This document shows, in pieces, positions 22,868 to 34,566 of a stretch of DNA of 64,000 bases. The stretch's first letter is position 1, and the number at the start of each line of letters is the position of its first letter. The notes under the pieces are model-generated. The model ran no database searches. It was not told the DNA's origin and saw only the letters and a list, made by a program, of their open reading frames with translations. Made by a program: the position numbers and the translations under genes. Origin of the DNA: Silene conica (taxonomy: Eukaryota; Streptophyta; Magnoliopsida; Caryophyllales; Caryophyllaceae); assembly GCA_029255685.2 (NCBI GenBank), contig CM055312.2, positions 28,552,203 to 28,616,202 on the forward strand, given 5' to 3'.

Positions 22868-24416
22868 TTGATGCATGTCTATTTTATGATGTTTTACATC
22901 TATTTTAACACGCATTTTAGCGCTCATTTACTATGTTTTAGCCTTTATTTTCCAACAATTGTCTACTTTCGTGTTTTTATGCTCTTTTGCAGAATTATGC
23001 GGAAAAGAGGCGATTTTACACCAAATTTCTACCCTCGGGATTTTTGCATAACCAAGGAAGAGAAGAAAAATCAACTCAAGTCGCATACCAAGTACCAAAA
23101 GGTCAAACTAAGACGAAATCAAGGCTGATAAACAGGAAAACCAGTCGACCGACCGACTACCCTGGTCGGCCGACCAGAAGACCTGCTATCTTAAAGTCAG
23201 AAATCCACCAAGCCCGATAATCGGTCGACCGACCTCATCACCTGGTCGGTCGACCAGCGCGCAGACTCAGAATTTCCGCAAAAGCCCATTCGCGTGATTA
23301 GGTTATTAGAAAGCTTATGTTTGTCGCCTACTTAAGCTAATTACGTGTTTAGGGTTAGGCATTCAGTTTTTTAGATCTATTATCTATCATTCAGTTCCAT
23401 ATAGAATTTAGTTTCTCTAGTTTTATTATTATTTCTAGTAAACATTCAATCTTTCCGCACGGATTCAATAAAGCTTCTTTCTTTTCTGCCCTAAATTCCT
23501 TCTACGGTAATTTCTTTTGATTTCAGTTCGTATATTGTTATCTTTATAATTACTTGCATCCGGTTTAGTGTAGAATCCCAAAGCCTTTGTTGTTATCGCA
23601 TGTTTAGATTAATGATTGCTATGAATTCCATGTTTACTACTGTTTTCGTTGTTATTTCCGTATCCATGAGTAGCTAATTGCATATGTTAGGATGTAGGGA
23701 GTAATATGCGTAGATGGTGTAATACCCGATTCTGCATGTATCAGACTTTGGTCGGCCGACCAGCTTAACTGGTCGGTCGACTGAAGTGGTTGGTCAGTCG
23801 ACCGGAATAGCTTGTCGGTCGACCATCCTGCGTACGTTTTCAGACTGTTTTAATTCGTCGACTGTAACTACCTATAACGAGACTAAAAGGAGACTTATAG
23901 GATATTAGTAATGACTTACCCAAGGTTGAAAGATACGGGAAGGGCATTGGTTAACTTTTTAAGACGGCTAGGTTACTTAAGACTGAAAGGTATGTGACCT
24001 AGAAATTAGGAATCACCCTTATTGTTGACACCCAATATTTGTGAGACCTAGAAACTAATAGCATAGGCCGAAAGGAGCTATTAGGTACCATAGACCGAAA
24101 TGATATGTTACACCCCTTACGCAACTGCAATACATGTTGATTTAAGATTTACACCATCGTAGCTATTTACTACCCGAACATCCTAGCATCCTTTTTACTA
24201 TAAGTTTTATCTAATTCTTATTTACTTGTTTTATTACGGTCTTTATTTTAGATCTAGTGACAATCAATCAATTAAACCCCAATTTGTTACCCTAAAAACA
24301 TTGACCTTAAACAATAAACATTCCCCACTTTCTTGTGGTTCGACCCTTGACTTACGCTATCTAGTCTTAAGCCGGGGTTATATAAATCTTATCTTTGGCA
24401 CCCCTCAACGATAAGA
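22868..24416 (+). mobile_element. E4: 3' LTR
   Basis: The LTR starts TGATGCATG after a purine-rich tract and matches the 5' LTR from about 23197. Unlike that copy it has its full 5' part and the unoccupied E5 target site near 23330. Similarity ends at 24411; the last bases (...ATAAGACTCA) differ from the 5' copy (...ACGGGTGTCA), so the right end is diverged or slightly truncated. Confidence 0.8.
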
Positions 24417-25007
24417 CTCATGCTTGTACTATCATGGCAGGGGCTTCTTTGTTGGTTGAGTCTCTAATGGGAGTTTTATGGGTTTGTGAATGCAGCAGTA
24501 TGGTCCCTACTGTTGCAGGGACTGACTGTTTTGGAGCAGTTCAATTTTCTAGTTGATGTGCAGCTTTTGCTAGTCGTTTTGGCATATATCAATTTCTGGT
24601 CTGATCTGCATTCTGATTATGTAGCTCTGGCCTGTTTATGTAGTGGTCTACACACAGGTTTGCTGAATTGAAGTGCAGTTTTCAGGGTTGTTCTTATACA
24701 GTTTACAGCGCTGGTTTGGTGGAGTAGCTATTGATCTTCATGTGTTATGTATGTTGCAGTTGCAGCCTGTGGTGGTAGCAGCTTGTCAAGCAGCTGTGCT
24801 GGCTATTTTTGTTGTGTTGAGCTTTTTTGTGCTGCAATTTCTGGCTAAGGATTGCAATAGCAGCTGGGGTTGCGATGCACGCAGTTGGTGTTGTGCAACT
24901 GTTTGGGGACGTGCAGGTCTACGATGTAGAAGCACAGGTTTGAATTTCAACATGCATGGTCTTTGTCAGTAGTTGTATGTATAGTGTATTTTTCCAATAT
25001 TGGAAAA
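24417..25007. other. Unassigned sequence right of E4
   Basis: A frame of 99 codons (24673-24972) is open but shows only Val, Leu and Cys-rich sequence without a family motif. I see no gene here. Confidence 0.4.
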
Positions 25008-25200
25008 GCGTCGAGAATTTTAGAGTTTCGACGCAAAAAAGTGTCGAGAAAGACTGACACCTAAAGGCGTCGTGCCTCCTGACACCGAAAAGCGTAGAAA
25101 AGTCCGCCTCTTGACACCAAAAACGTCACCAAGGTCGACACCAAAAAGCGTACAAAAATTCTGACGATTTCTGAAGCGTCGAAAAAAAAAATTGTCGACG
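25008..25200. repeat. GCGTCGA/TCGACGC subterminal-type repeats
   Basis: The stretch holds several GCGTCGA, TCGACGC, GACACC and AAAAGCGT motifs in both orientations, a pattern seen near the ends of plant CACTA transposons. No CACTA terminus or transposase is visible, so the class is only a guess. Confidence 0.4.
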
Positions 25201-26055
25201 CTTCAAATATTGTGTCTTAAACCTTTTTTCACGAAACAGAAGAGAAAAATCGACGAGAAGGAACGCATGAACAGATCTGCTTGCTGGAACAGTCGCAGCG
25301 CCTGCTACACGCTACGCCTATTCTAGAGGCTATTTGTATGTTTCTACTTTCCTTCTTCTTCCTCAACTATCTATTTCTTCGTCTTTCCCTCATTTTTACT
25401 TCTAACAATTTTCGTAGCATGTAAATCTGATTAAATCATTTACTTTGAGTCAAATACTAGTAAAACATCTAAAATTGACAAATGAATGCTAAAAACTCGT
25501 CTGAATTTGATAATCAGAAACCAGCATGAGAACAAATGTAACAGGGTATGCGGCTCATCTAGAGGACGTAATGCTAGTTGCGCTTGTTCAAGACTGTTTT
25601 TTATCTTTGATCTCGTCTCGTTTTTACGTAACCTTTCTAATCAGGTTACTATTATTAGTAATATCACTGGATCTTTCGTTCGTTAATTTCCGAAAAACTT
25701 TTGAGATATGTTTGCTCGTAGTCTCGTAATTTACTCCTATATAATGCGTTTTTTTTATTGCCTAACGATAACTTCAAGGAAAGAATCTAGAGAATGTAAG
25801 GGTACACAAAACAGCTCAGCAAAAGGATTTGTAGTTGGTAAAATAAAAGGTGTAAAAGTTTGTCCAGTAGTGTATTGCATCTAAGGTTGTATTGTGTGGA
25901 TGTGGTATATATACACAAGTGCACGGATATGAAAGAGGTAGAAAAATATGAATACAAAAATACCTATCATTGGGACCGTCACAATATTGTTACTTGTTTG
26001 ATGCTATTTTATTATGCAAGAATAGCGTGAGAATGAAGAAGGTGGGAGTTATGGA
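25201..26055. other. Downstream flank of the aquaporin gene
   Basis: About 850 bp of AT-rich sequence between the repeats and the stop codon of the minus-strand aquaporin gene. It should include the gene's 3' untranslated region. No coding frame with recognisable motifs is present. Confidence 0.5.
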
Positions 26056-26809
26056 TTAATGAAGTTTGTGGAATGCATCAAATAATGTGCCTTTCAAGAG
26101 AGTAAGACAATTGACGGACATCTTCTGAATAGAAGTGGTTCCTTTGAATTTGGAAGGTAATTTGTCCATAATTTTGAGGAAGTTATAAGCTATACCACCG
26201 GCGATGCACCCAATTATTGGACCCACCACATAAATCCACAGGCCTTTATAGATATGCTTCACAATTGCCGGCCCAATACTCCTTGCTGGATTCATTGATG
26301 CTCCTGAGATAGTTCTGCCACCGTTTCATCAAAATCATGCTTAATATATCATATATGGAGTATATAGAATAACTGCAACACTGCAAGACTAAGTTAATTT
26401 TGGAAAAGGAGGAGGGTACATTCGCAGTATACTATAAACTTACCCAGCAACCAGGGCGTTTATGAGTACTGTCATTCCTATGGCAACTCCTGCGAACTGA
26501 TTATACTGCATCAACAACTTCAAAGCTGCGTTAATCATGCTCCTCGAATCGCCTCTACAAATACTCATCCATATATAATTAGGTTAGGAATTAAGAGAGC
26601 GTAGGACGTACCGCTCTATCGTCGAAGGCAACGCTAAAAATGACGAACATGAGGATGAAAGAAATGATTATTTCCATAACCAGAGACTGAGCATCAGACC
26701 CAGACGGAGCACTTCCGAAAAACATCTCGGGAGTTGTCTTAAATAAAATATCCAAAGTTCCACTTGCAAGTATTGAACCCAATAATTGTGCACCAATGTA
26801 CAAAGGAAC

Positions 26810-27682
26810 CTACAAACATAAACATTAATTATTCATAACATTATAGAATTACTTCCAAAATATGAATTATTTTACGGATAGTTAGCTTAGGTTATCGCCG
26901 ATTGGTTTCAGAATCATTTAGAAGTTTATGGTTGAGCGAAAAAAATCATCATGTTGAAACCCGTAAAGTTGTATAATTCTTTTTATTCGAAATAACTACC
27001 TCAAATAATAGTTTCACAATTATTACGCAACACTTTTGACATAAATTCGTAAACATGAATTTCTACGAAAACTGTCAATCTGTATAACATAAACTTAAAT
27101 ATTACAATATATAACAACATATAATAATTTCGAACGTCGTCTGTCTAGAACTATTACATAACAATTTATACCCAATACAAAATTACAATAAACAATAATA
27201 CTTAACAATTTACAACATTCGAAAAAAACTGTGGCGACAATACTAAATTAAAAAACAATAAAAATAACTTAATATTAATATAATAACCAAGAATAGTATA
27301 CAAATTAATGTCATCAATTGAAATATTTTGCGAAAATCAAGTCATAAACAAACGTGTATAGATGTTAGATTTAAAACAAAATCGAATTTTGATTAAAAAA
27401 GCGTATAGACGTTAGATATAAAACAAAATTTATGAACATTTATAATTTAGTGTGAATGATACACATTTAGAACAATAAAATTTAAAAACAACTTGTATAC
27501 TTTTTTGCACGGGCCAAAAACTATTACTTTTTTACACTAAAAACATCACGTCAGACTTGGCTAATTCGAACCGTTGAGAAGTAATGGACCTCCATTTCTT
27601 TTTAAAAAATGGAGAGGATCCTACTCCTTTCTTACGAGCGTTTGAGGGGTTCTCGAGTTTCATAAAAGGTCTTTATACATAA
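26810..27682 (-). other. Aquaporin intron 2, 3' part
   Basis: AT-rich intron sequence downstream (in gene sense) of the Helitron end. No coding frames or terminal repeats were recognised. Intron 2 in total is 2.57 kb, enlarged by transposon insertions. Confidence 0.6.
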
Positions 27683-27716
27683 CTAGTTTTAATCTCGTGC
27701 AAAATTTGCACGGGAT
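27683..27716 (-). mobile_element. Helitron 3' end (H1) in aquaporin intron 2
   Basis: On the minus strand a hairpin (CGTGCAAA and TTTGCACG, 27696-27712, extendable to 27692-27716 with one mismatch) is followed closely by CTAG (27683-27686) and then a T. Hairpin, CTRR end and insertion next to T are the hallmarks of a Helitron 3' terminus. The body would extend to higher coordinates; its 5' end was not found. Confidence 0.65.
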
Positions 27717-28626
27717 TGAATATTTAACTTTGTCGAAATTTATAAATATTGGAAATAAATGGTAAGATGCACAAATACAAAACTGTGAGTAATAATCTTG
27801 CTTTTTAATTTTATTTTAAACATATTCTCAATTTGTCTCATTTGTCTATTTGATTAACATCTCAAAGTTGAGATAAATAAATTTCGGAACAAATTAAGTA
27901 TAACATAAATTTGATTATGATAAAACCAATTAAAAGATGGATATTTCAATTAATATAAAAATATTTCAACTAATTTATTACGAACTTTATGTTATTTGAT
28001 ATTTATCAGGAAAACAATTAATGAAAAACACAATATTTCACCATTAGAATAAAATGAAATGAAGGCAAATATCAACCATTTGCTTTCAAGTTTGGGTCTT
28101 CTTATCGTAATTGTTTTCTCCATTTTATTTGCGTATTTTCATTCTCGTTTCAACAACTATGTTATATTGAGTTGTCTTATAACATTGCACCGACTCATTT
28201 GGAGAAAGTTCGACCACTTATTGGGTCTAAGTATCTGATTAGGTCTCAATATATTTTGTGCCGAAAATCTATAGCCCAAGATGATTATTGTTTGTCTTTT
28301 TTTAATCAAAATTATCAGTATTTTAAATCTAATTATTAATTTTATCTATCAATAAATAATGTATTTTGTATGAAATTAGCAGCAAATTTTTAATTGTTAA
28401 CCAATTAGGTTTTGTATCTTTTGTATTAAAAATATTTATAAAAATACGTGTAAATTATGTGTGGTTTTATAATATGTGGTGTTTAATGTATGATTATAAA
28501 ATACAAAGCAAATATATAATGTATGATTTTGTATAGTTTTTATTTAGTTTGAAATCACTTAAATTATGAAAGAGGTTAGTTATAATGTGAAAGTAATTAA
28601 ATGGGTAAAGAACATGGGTGGGTCCC

Positions 28627-29124
28627 CTAGGTAGCACCAAAACGGACACGGACACGGACACGGACACGACACGGACACGGGACACGGCATGCCATGAAAT
28701 TTAGGACACGGGACACGGCATTTAAATTTAATAAAATATACATTTTATAGTTATAAATTTTTGATTTTATTTTTGTAAAAGTATTTGATATTGATTTTAA
28801 ATAAGTAAATATAAAACTTGCACTTGATAATAAATTTATTTTCATTACTCATCCGAATTAATATTTTAATTGATCTTTTTTGATAACGCATTTCTTATCT
28901 CAAGACATCATTCACCGCAAATGATAACCAAATATCGTGGACACGCGACGGACACGACTCAAATACCATGGACACGCGTCGGACACGTGCCCAAATAAAT
29001 GTAGAAAGTTAGACACGGCAGTTTAGCTGTTGGACACGTTTCGACGTGTGTCCGTGGAGTGTCGGTGTCGGACACGGTGTCGGACACGGTACGGCTCATT
29101 AGGAGAAGTGTCCGTGCTACCTAG
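28627..29124. mobile_element. hAT-like MITE with 8-bp target duplication
   Basis: The 498-bp element has perfect 11-bp terminal inverted repeats, CTAGGTAGCAC and GTGCTACCTAG. It is flanked by the 8-bp direct repeat TGGGTCCC (28619-28626 and 29125-29132). An 8-bp duplication is typical of hAT transposons. Both ends are rich in CGGACA repeats. There is no transposase. It lies in aquaporin intron 2. Confidence 0.9.
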
Positions 29125-29397
29125 TGGGTCCCTAATAAGAAAAAGAAAATTTATTTTTTTAATACCTAACTCTAAGAACCAATCAAAACACTTTAAAAGT
29201 TACTCCTTTTATAGTAAAGGGATTAGTAGTAACTGTTTTCCCCAACTAAATTTAGAGAGAAAATAATTAATTTAAGAAGAAAAAAGGGGGAGAAATTAGA
29301 CTTAATGGAGTACGTTATATAAATAAAATTGAGTTTTGCACTAAAAATATGAAGTTTGTTAAAATAAGAAATACCTGCATCCAAGGAAAGCCTCTTA

Positions 29398-29722
29398 GAG
29401 CATCTCCAGTGAACAACCACAACACATTGTAGCTTGGTTTGCCAATTCGGTTTTTTAAGCTATTTTGCTCTTCGATTACACACCGCTCCAATGGCAAGCT
29501 ACAACACTTTTTAGCTCTATGGGTCCCATTATAAAATTTCCCTCCAATGAAAAGCTTTACATTTTATTTTTATTTTTATTATTTTAAACCAAGCTATATG
29601 CTTGGTAGAGCTACCATGCTCATAAGCTACATCAAGTATTTTATACTCCAATGGTAAGCTACATGCTTACAATTTTTATAAAATTGCAAGCAAGTCCCTA
29701 AAGCAAACCATTGGAGATGCTC
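29398..29722. mobile_element. PIF/Harbinger-like MITE inserted in aquaporin exon 2
   Basis: The 325-bp element has terminal inverted repeats GAGCATCTCCA and TGGAGATGCTC and is flanked by TTA on both sides (29395-29397 and 29723-29725), the 3-bp duplication typical of PIF/Harbinger. On removal, the aquaporin reading frame runs through without loss from ITYAIL to RGFPWMQ. No coding capacity of its own. Confidence 0.93.
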
Positions 29723-30767
29723 TTAAAATGGCATAAGTAATAGTGACAGCGGGATTAAAATGACAGGAAATATGCTCAAATGTGTAAACCAAGATCATTA
29801 TTATTAGACCCCAAGTCACACAAATTCCCGTATGAGTAATCGAGCCATTCATCTTCTCCACAACAATTGCTCCACATCCTAAGAAAACTAGAAAATACGT
29901 ACCCATCACCTCCGCTATCAACTGCATCAAATAATTATTATATTAATTAAATTACACAAATTTGGTACCACTACACTAACCTTTATGTATTGATTGAGTT
30001 ATAGATTTTATTTTATTTATATCCCGGAAAAAAAGACTTGAGGTTCAGCTCTTTCACTCAGCCTGAATCGGCCCAAGCCATCCTGAAGATAGTCACATAC
30101 TAATATGTAATACACAAGTATGTTTTTTTGGAATATATAATGCGCATTTAGCTAAACCCTAGAATATATAGCTTGGGAATCACATGTAAGTGAACGGAGA
30201 GTGATAAACTAGAAATCTAGACGGTTACAAAATTGCTCTTAAGAAACCATGAACTTGAGTTCCTTAAAAATGTACCCTTAATCTTACAATAAATTATCTT
30301 ATAATTTTACACCAAAATGTTTTGTTATCTTAAATTATACGGGTGAAATGTTAAAGAGGTGTTAGTCTAGTAGTTAAAACAAATGTATTGTGAAAATAGG
30401 TAATAGATTCAATCCCTTTTTTTCAAAAAAAAAAATACTTGTGAATAATATTGTCAAGTAATTTACCTTCTGCAAAGTGGACGCAAGAAGGTCTGGTGAG
30501 AAGGTGGAGGCGGGAGCGACAATGGTGGTGTCGAGAGGAGAAGCAACCGGTTGAATGTGGGTGCTTCGGACAGATCCTTCCTCCAACATTGCAAGTTTGA
30601 CGTCGTCCACGTGACTCACCTTTGACGACATCTTCTAATTAATATCCTGAATAGTAATCCAAAACTTTTAAACCAAAAAGATATGATTGTTTAGCAAGGA
30701 GACAGGACTCACAGGAGTGTAAAAGTGTACAAGTGAGATGAAATAAAAGAAATGATTTGGGTGGTGC

Positions 30768-30775
30768 TATTTATA
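30768..30775 (-). promoter_or_regulatory. Probable TATA box of the aquaporin gene
   Basis: The minus strand reads TATAAATA about 137 bp before the ATG at 30631, a usual plant spacing for a TATA box plus 5' untranslated region. Confidence 0.65.
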
Positions 30776-30830
30776 TGGTCCGCGCCAATTCAGAATACGT
30801 CCACTTAATAACAAACATTATTGCACATTT

Positions 30831-30893
30831 AATCAACTAGAGTATTAATTAAATCAAGTAGACTATTAATTAAATCAAGTAGAGCATTAATTT
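30831..30893 (-). repeat. Three tandem 21-bp repeats upstream of the TATA box
   Basis: Three near-identical 21-bp units (consensus AATCAAGTAGAGTATTAATTA) lie 55 bp upstream of the TATA box in gene sense. Each ends in the homeodomain-like core TATTAATTA. They could be regulatory or simply a short tandem repeat. Confidence 0.7.
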
Positions 30894-31324
30894 TATGTGA
30901 TTACGTGATCAACAAAGTAGAAACCGTGAATGAAACCATGGTTTTGGTTGTGCTAAGTTGCCGTTAGTTTCAGGATTGTAGCCCATGTTTTCTACTCTTT
31001 GCCTATTAATTTAGAGAAGTGTTAAATCCCACCCAACAACTTATTTAATTCCGCACATTTTCATCCCTTATTCTGAATGTGTCCATCTCATTTTACAGCT
31101 GAAATAAGAGGGGGAAAAACAATAAACTATGCTACTACCTACCCCAAAAACAAACCCCCCGACGACCCCATCCTTCTCCCACCACCCTGCTAGCACCGCC
31201 GACCACCGATCCTCACCGTCGTTCTAGCGCGACCATCCACTCTCTTGATGCTCTTCCCGCGCCGACGATCCCCTCCCCGCACCTAGAACCCGTAACCAGT
31301 GACCAAACCTACGACAACCTACTG
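30894..31324. other. Upstream region of the aquaporin gene
   Basis: No gene seen. A C-rich, CCACC-containing stretch (31140-31310) has no open frame with motifs. The distal promoter probably ends at the Copia remnant that begins near 31325. Confidence 0.45.
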
Positions 31325-31521
31325 TAAATGAATGAGTTTTGATAATTTTCATATGTATATTCAAACGTAGTACATGGGAGTATAAATACAAGAGTCCTAG
31401 TATAAGACGAATTCTAACCTAGCCGTAATATAATATCTACGGAATCTCGTAATTACATAAATAAGAAAACCATAAGATATACTTTACATAAAATAAAAGA
31501 TACAAAGATTACGAAATAAAT
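31325..31521 (-). mobile_element. E6: possible short 3' LTR of a Copia element
   Basis: The 200 bp after the end of the Copia pol frame (minus strand) should hold its 3' LTR. On the minus strand the segment ends ...CATTCATTTACA at 31325 and contains a TATTTATA box-like stretch, consistent with the short LTRs of the Ale/Retrofit lineage. No partner LTR is available to confirm it. Confidence 0.4.
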
Positions 31522-33500
31522 TTACAGAATAATAACCTTAATAGGCTCCCGCAAGATGGACGAGCTGAAGGCGAGACCAATCTTGGAGACTAGTGAGTGA
31601 TGTCGAGGACGAAGTAGGGGTTTGGTCAAGACATCGGCTAATTGATCTTGGCCAGAAATGTGTATATAGGACACGTAGGGTTCCTTGTTGAACTTGCTCG
31701 AGAAAAAATGGAAAGCTAACGCCAAGTGCTTCATTCGAGAATGGAAAACAGGATTGGCGAAGTAGTGTGTAACACTCAAATTATCTGAATAAATAACAGG
31801 AGCATTTGATGGTAGGACAAAAAGTTCAGTGAGCAACGATTGTAACCAAATAAGTTCGGAAGTGGTATCGGCTATTGCCCGAAACTCCGCTTCAGTGGAT
31901 GATCGAGCAAGGGCACGTTGTTTCTTGGAGGCCCAAGAGAGGGCATTTCGACCAAGATAAGTGACAAACCCAGTAGTTGAAACATAAGTATCTTTGTCCC
32001 CGGCCCAATCGGCATCACAATATGCATGAAGACGATTAGGTGAGGTGCGATATAGTTGTAGACCAACCATGGAGGTACCTTTGAGGTATCGTAATAAACG
32101 TTTGAGAGCTGTCAAGTGATGTTCAGTCGGAGATTGCATGAATTGAGATAGTTTGTTGACACTAAAGGCAATGTCGGGACGAGTAAATGACAAATATTGT
32201 AGGCTTCCTAAAATAGCTCGGTAGTCGGTGATGTTAGTGATCCGAGAACCACCGAGAGTTGTGAGTGTAGGAGTAGTTACCATGAGGGTTGGAAAAGGCT
32301 TAGCCTCCAACATATTAAATTTGTCCAGAAGATCATATATGTATTTTGTTTGAGTGAGTAATAAACCATTGGAATTAGGTGTGACTTTCACCCCTAAGAA
32401 GTAGGATAAAGTGCCTAAATCTTTAAGGGAGAAGGATGAGGCAAAAGCTTTAATAAAAGAGTTAACATGAATAATATCGGAACCGGTAATAATGATGTCA
32501 TCGACATAAACAAGAAGGTATATTTTGTAATTTTTATTGTGAAGGTAAAACAGAGATGGGTCAGATAGAGAGCCACTGAAACCGGCTTTTAGGAGGTAAT
32601 TTTTTAGCGTGGTATACCAAGCACAAGGGGCTTGCTTGAGACCGTAAATTGCTTTTGTCAATTTGCAAATGTGGTTGAGTTGGTCGGGATTAATAAAACC
32701 CGGAGGTTGAGACATATAAACAGTGTCTGTAAGTGTGTCTTGTAGGAAGGCGTTGTTGATGTCTAATTGCCTTAGACACCAGCTGTTAGTTAGAGCAAGA
32801 GAAAGAATAGTGCGTACCGTAGCGGGTTTGACCACCGGACTGAAGGTGTCCGAGTAGTCTATCCCGGGTCGTTGAAGAAATCCTTTTGCGACGAGACGAG
32901 CTTTGTATTTATCAATTGAGTTATCAGGTTTGTATTTTACACGAAATATCCATTTGCATCCAATTACATTGTAGGTATCATGTGGTGGGACAAGGGTCCA
33001 TGTTTGGTTATTTTGGAGAGCGGTGAATTCAAGTTGCATAACATCGCACCAAAGGAGGTCAATGAGGGCTTGTTTTACAGTGTTTGTTAGGCGAGTGACA
33101 ATGGGTATGGTGGCCATATTGACGTATTGTGGGTTGGGTTTAATAATGTTGTGGGATAAGTGAGTTCCATGTGGGTGTAAGACAGGAGGAGGTGGGGGAT
33201 TTAATTTGGTGAAGTTACAGGCGAATTGGTTGCTTTTGGGGACTCTCTTCTGAATGTTCTCTTGGTGGTAATAGAGTTTGGTGATCGAGATTTACAAGAG
33301 ATAGATGTAGTTTGAGTTTGGGAAACTTTGACTATTTGGGATTTAGTGCTTTGGGTGTCGACCGGCAGTCCTATGTTTGGGTATAATTCGAATTGAGGAA
33401 TATTGTGTTGTGCTTCTGGAATTTGAGGTTGTGGATGAGTATCGCATAGTCCTTTATGTAGGAATGTGTAATATTTGGAGAATGTCGCGTTCACATTTTG
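31522..33500 (-). pseudogene. E6: Copia reverse transcriptase-RNase H, N-terminal part frameshifted
   Basis: The main open part (31522-33117, 531 codons) encodes a Ty1/Copia reverse transcriptase and RNase H. Motifs in order: WTLVPP, KARLVAKGF, DINNAFLQDTL (DVNNAFLHG is usual), YGLKQAPCAWY, YVDDIIITGSD (about residue 202), YCDADWAGD, SSTEAEFRAI and ADVLTKPL. The frame continues upstream past the first Met through a proline run and KPNPQYVN. Near 33200 it changes frame; the linker upstream (33201 to about 33500) is open in another frame. Integrase, protease and gag are missing, replaced by E7 sequence. It is a dead, truncated copy. Confidence 0.85.
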
Positions 33501-33617
33501 GTTGTCAGTATGGGTATATTGGATTTTGTTTGGGTTGGTTGGATGACCTGAGGTGTGATAGGTCCTAAACTGAGGTCCTTGTTTGATGCTTTACCTTGGT
33601 TAGAACCTTAGCTTACG

Positions 33618-34566
33618 TCAGTTGGATTTGAGTTTGACCTTGTCAGTAGTTTTGGATCTGATCTTGTGGAGGTTGTTGATTGTTGGGTAACGATCGCGAG
33701 TGGTGAAACCCTTTGATAATGAAAGACCTTGTACCGTGGTTAACCTGGAAATGAGTGACCCAAGTGAGTTGAGGAAACCTTGAGAGTTTTGTGGATTGAA
33801 AGAGTCGTTTTCAGAGTTGTGCAAGGAATCCTGCTGATGATGTTTCTTTTGTGGATCGAGTGGTGAGTATCCCCGTATCCTGGGAGAGTTACATATCCTC
33901 CCTTAACCTGAAGCTCTTGTTTTCCTTCTTTCCTCTCTTATTAGGTGTCGTCTTTTACTTTGAAAAGGATGGTTTTGATGCCTTGTCTTAGTTAGTTTCC
34001 TTGTTGACTTTGTTGTGTTTCGAGTTCTTTGAGGGTCCGATCTGACTCTCTTTGGTTGTTTATGTGTGGCTTTCATGCTTGTGTGTTGTTTGAACAGTGT
34101 TCAAATTGTTTTCCATTTATGTACTTCATAACTGATTTGAGTCACCTTACTTATGTTGTTGGGAGTTTTTATTTCGGTTACGACCTTATTTATTTGAAGA
34201 TTTCAAAATGAATTTTCTTTCAAAATGACATGTTTTGAAAGGCTTGGATTGGTTTATAAATTTTGAGTAATTTTTGGCGTTTGATTTGATGTAAGACTTG
34301 CTATTGGAGACGTCTAATGACTGGTATTACGCTTGTCAGCGCATGATTTAATTTTGGCCTTTTAACTTGTCCTTGTTTCGGAATGTCGGGCTCTTGAGTA
34401 CGTAACGAGAACCCTAGCTAACGCTCCGTTGGTGAGGACTTATGCCCTTGGAATTTCCTTTGGCAAAATGTTTGAAAGAAAGCTATGTTTTAGAATGCCA
34501 ACTTTTGATAAACACCTTTTCTACTTTCAAGTTTCGAGGACGAAACTTCTTAAAAGGTGGGGTAAT
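33618..34566 (+). mobile_element. E7: 3' end of the internal region
   Basis: About 950 bp lead into the polypurine tract of E7. No gag or pol motifs remain; a minus-strand frame at 33618-33824 has no family motif. The left limit is uncertain because the border with the E6 remnant shows no clear repeat. Confidence 0.55.
34529..34566 (+). other. E7: hairpin and polypurine tract
   Basis: AAGTTTCG-AGGA-CGAAACTT (34529-34548) forms an 8-bp stem. The purine tract AAAAGGTGGGG follows a few bases later, then the LTR at 34567. It is the same arrangement as in E1. Confidence 0.8.

Larger units (their letters stand above)
26056..30631 (-). pseudogene. NIP: NIP-type aquaporin gene, exon 2 broken by a MITE
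   Basis: Five minus-strand exons: 30467-30631, 29375-29921, 26612-26809, 26444-26505 and 26056-26314, all with GT-AG borders. Leaving out the MITE (29398-29722) and one copy of its 3-bp duplication, they total 903 bases, 300 residues plus stop, normal for nodulin-26-like intrinsic proteins, membrane channels for water and small neutral solutes. Exon 2 has HFNPAV (first NPA box) and exon 5 has ISGASMNPARS (second). The Trp in CVTWGL and the Ala and Arg around NPAR resemble the NIP I selectivity filter. The first loop reads HISCHFNPAV, one residue shorter than the usual HISGAHFNPAV. The MITE adds 328 bases including stops, so this allele should give no full channel unless it is spliced out. Exons are otherwise open, so the break is recent. 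Confidence 0.92.

Noticed and set aside
24673..24972. Frame of 99 codons rich in Val, Leu and Cys
   Set aside because: No family motif, low-complexity hydrophobic composition, and no supporting gene structure around it.
28627..28700. CGGACA-repeat stretch as an independent microsatellite
   Set aside because: It is the subterminal part of the hAT-like MITE, with a matching stretch at the other end.
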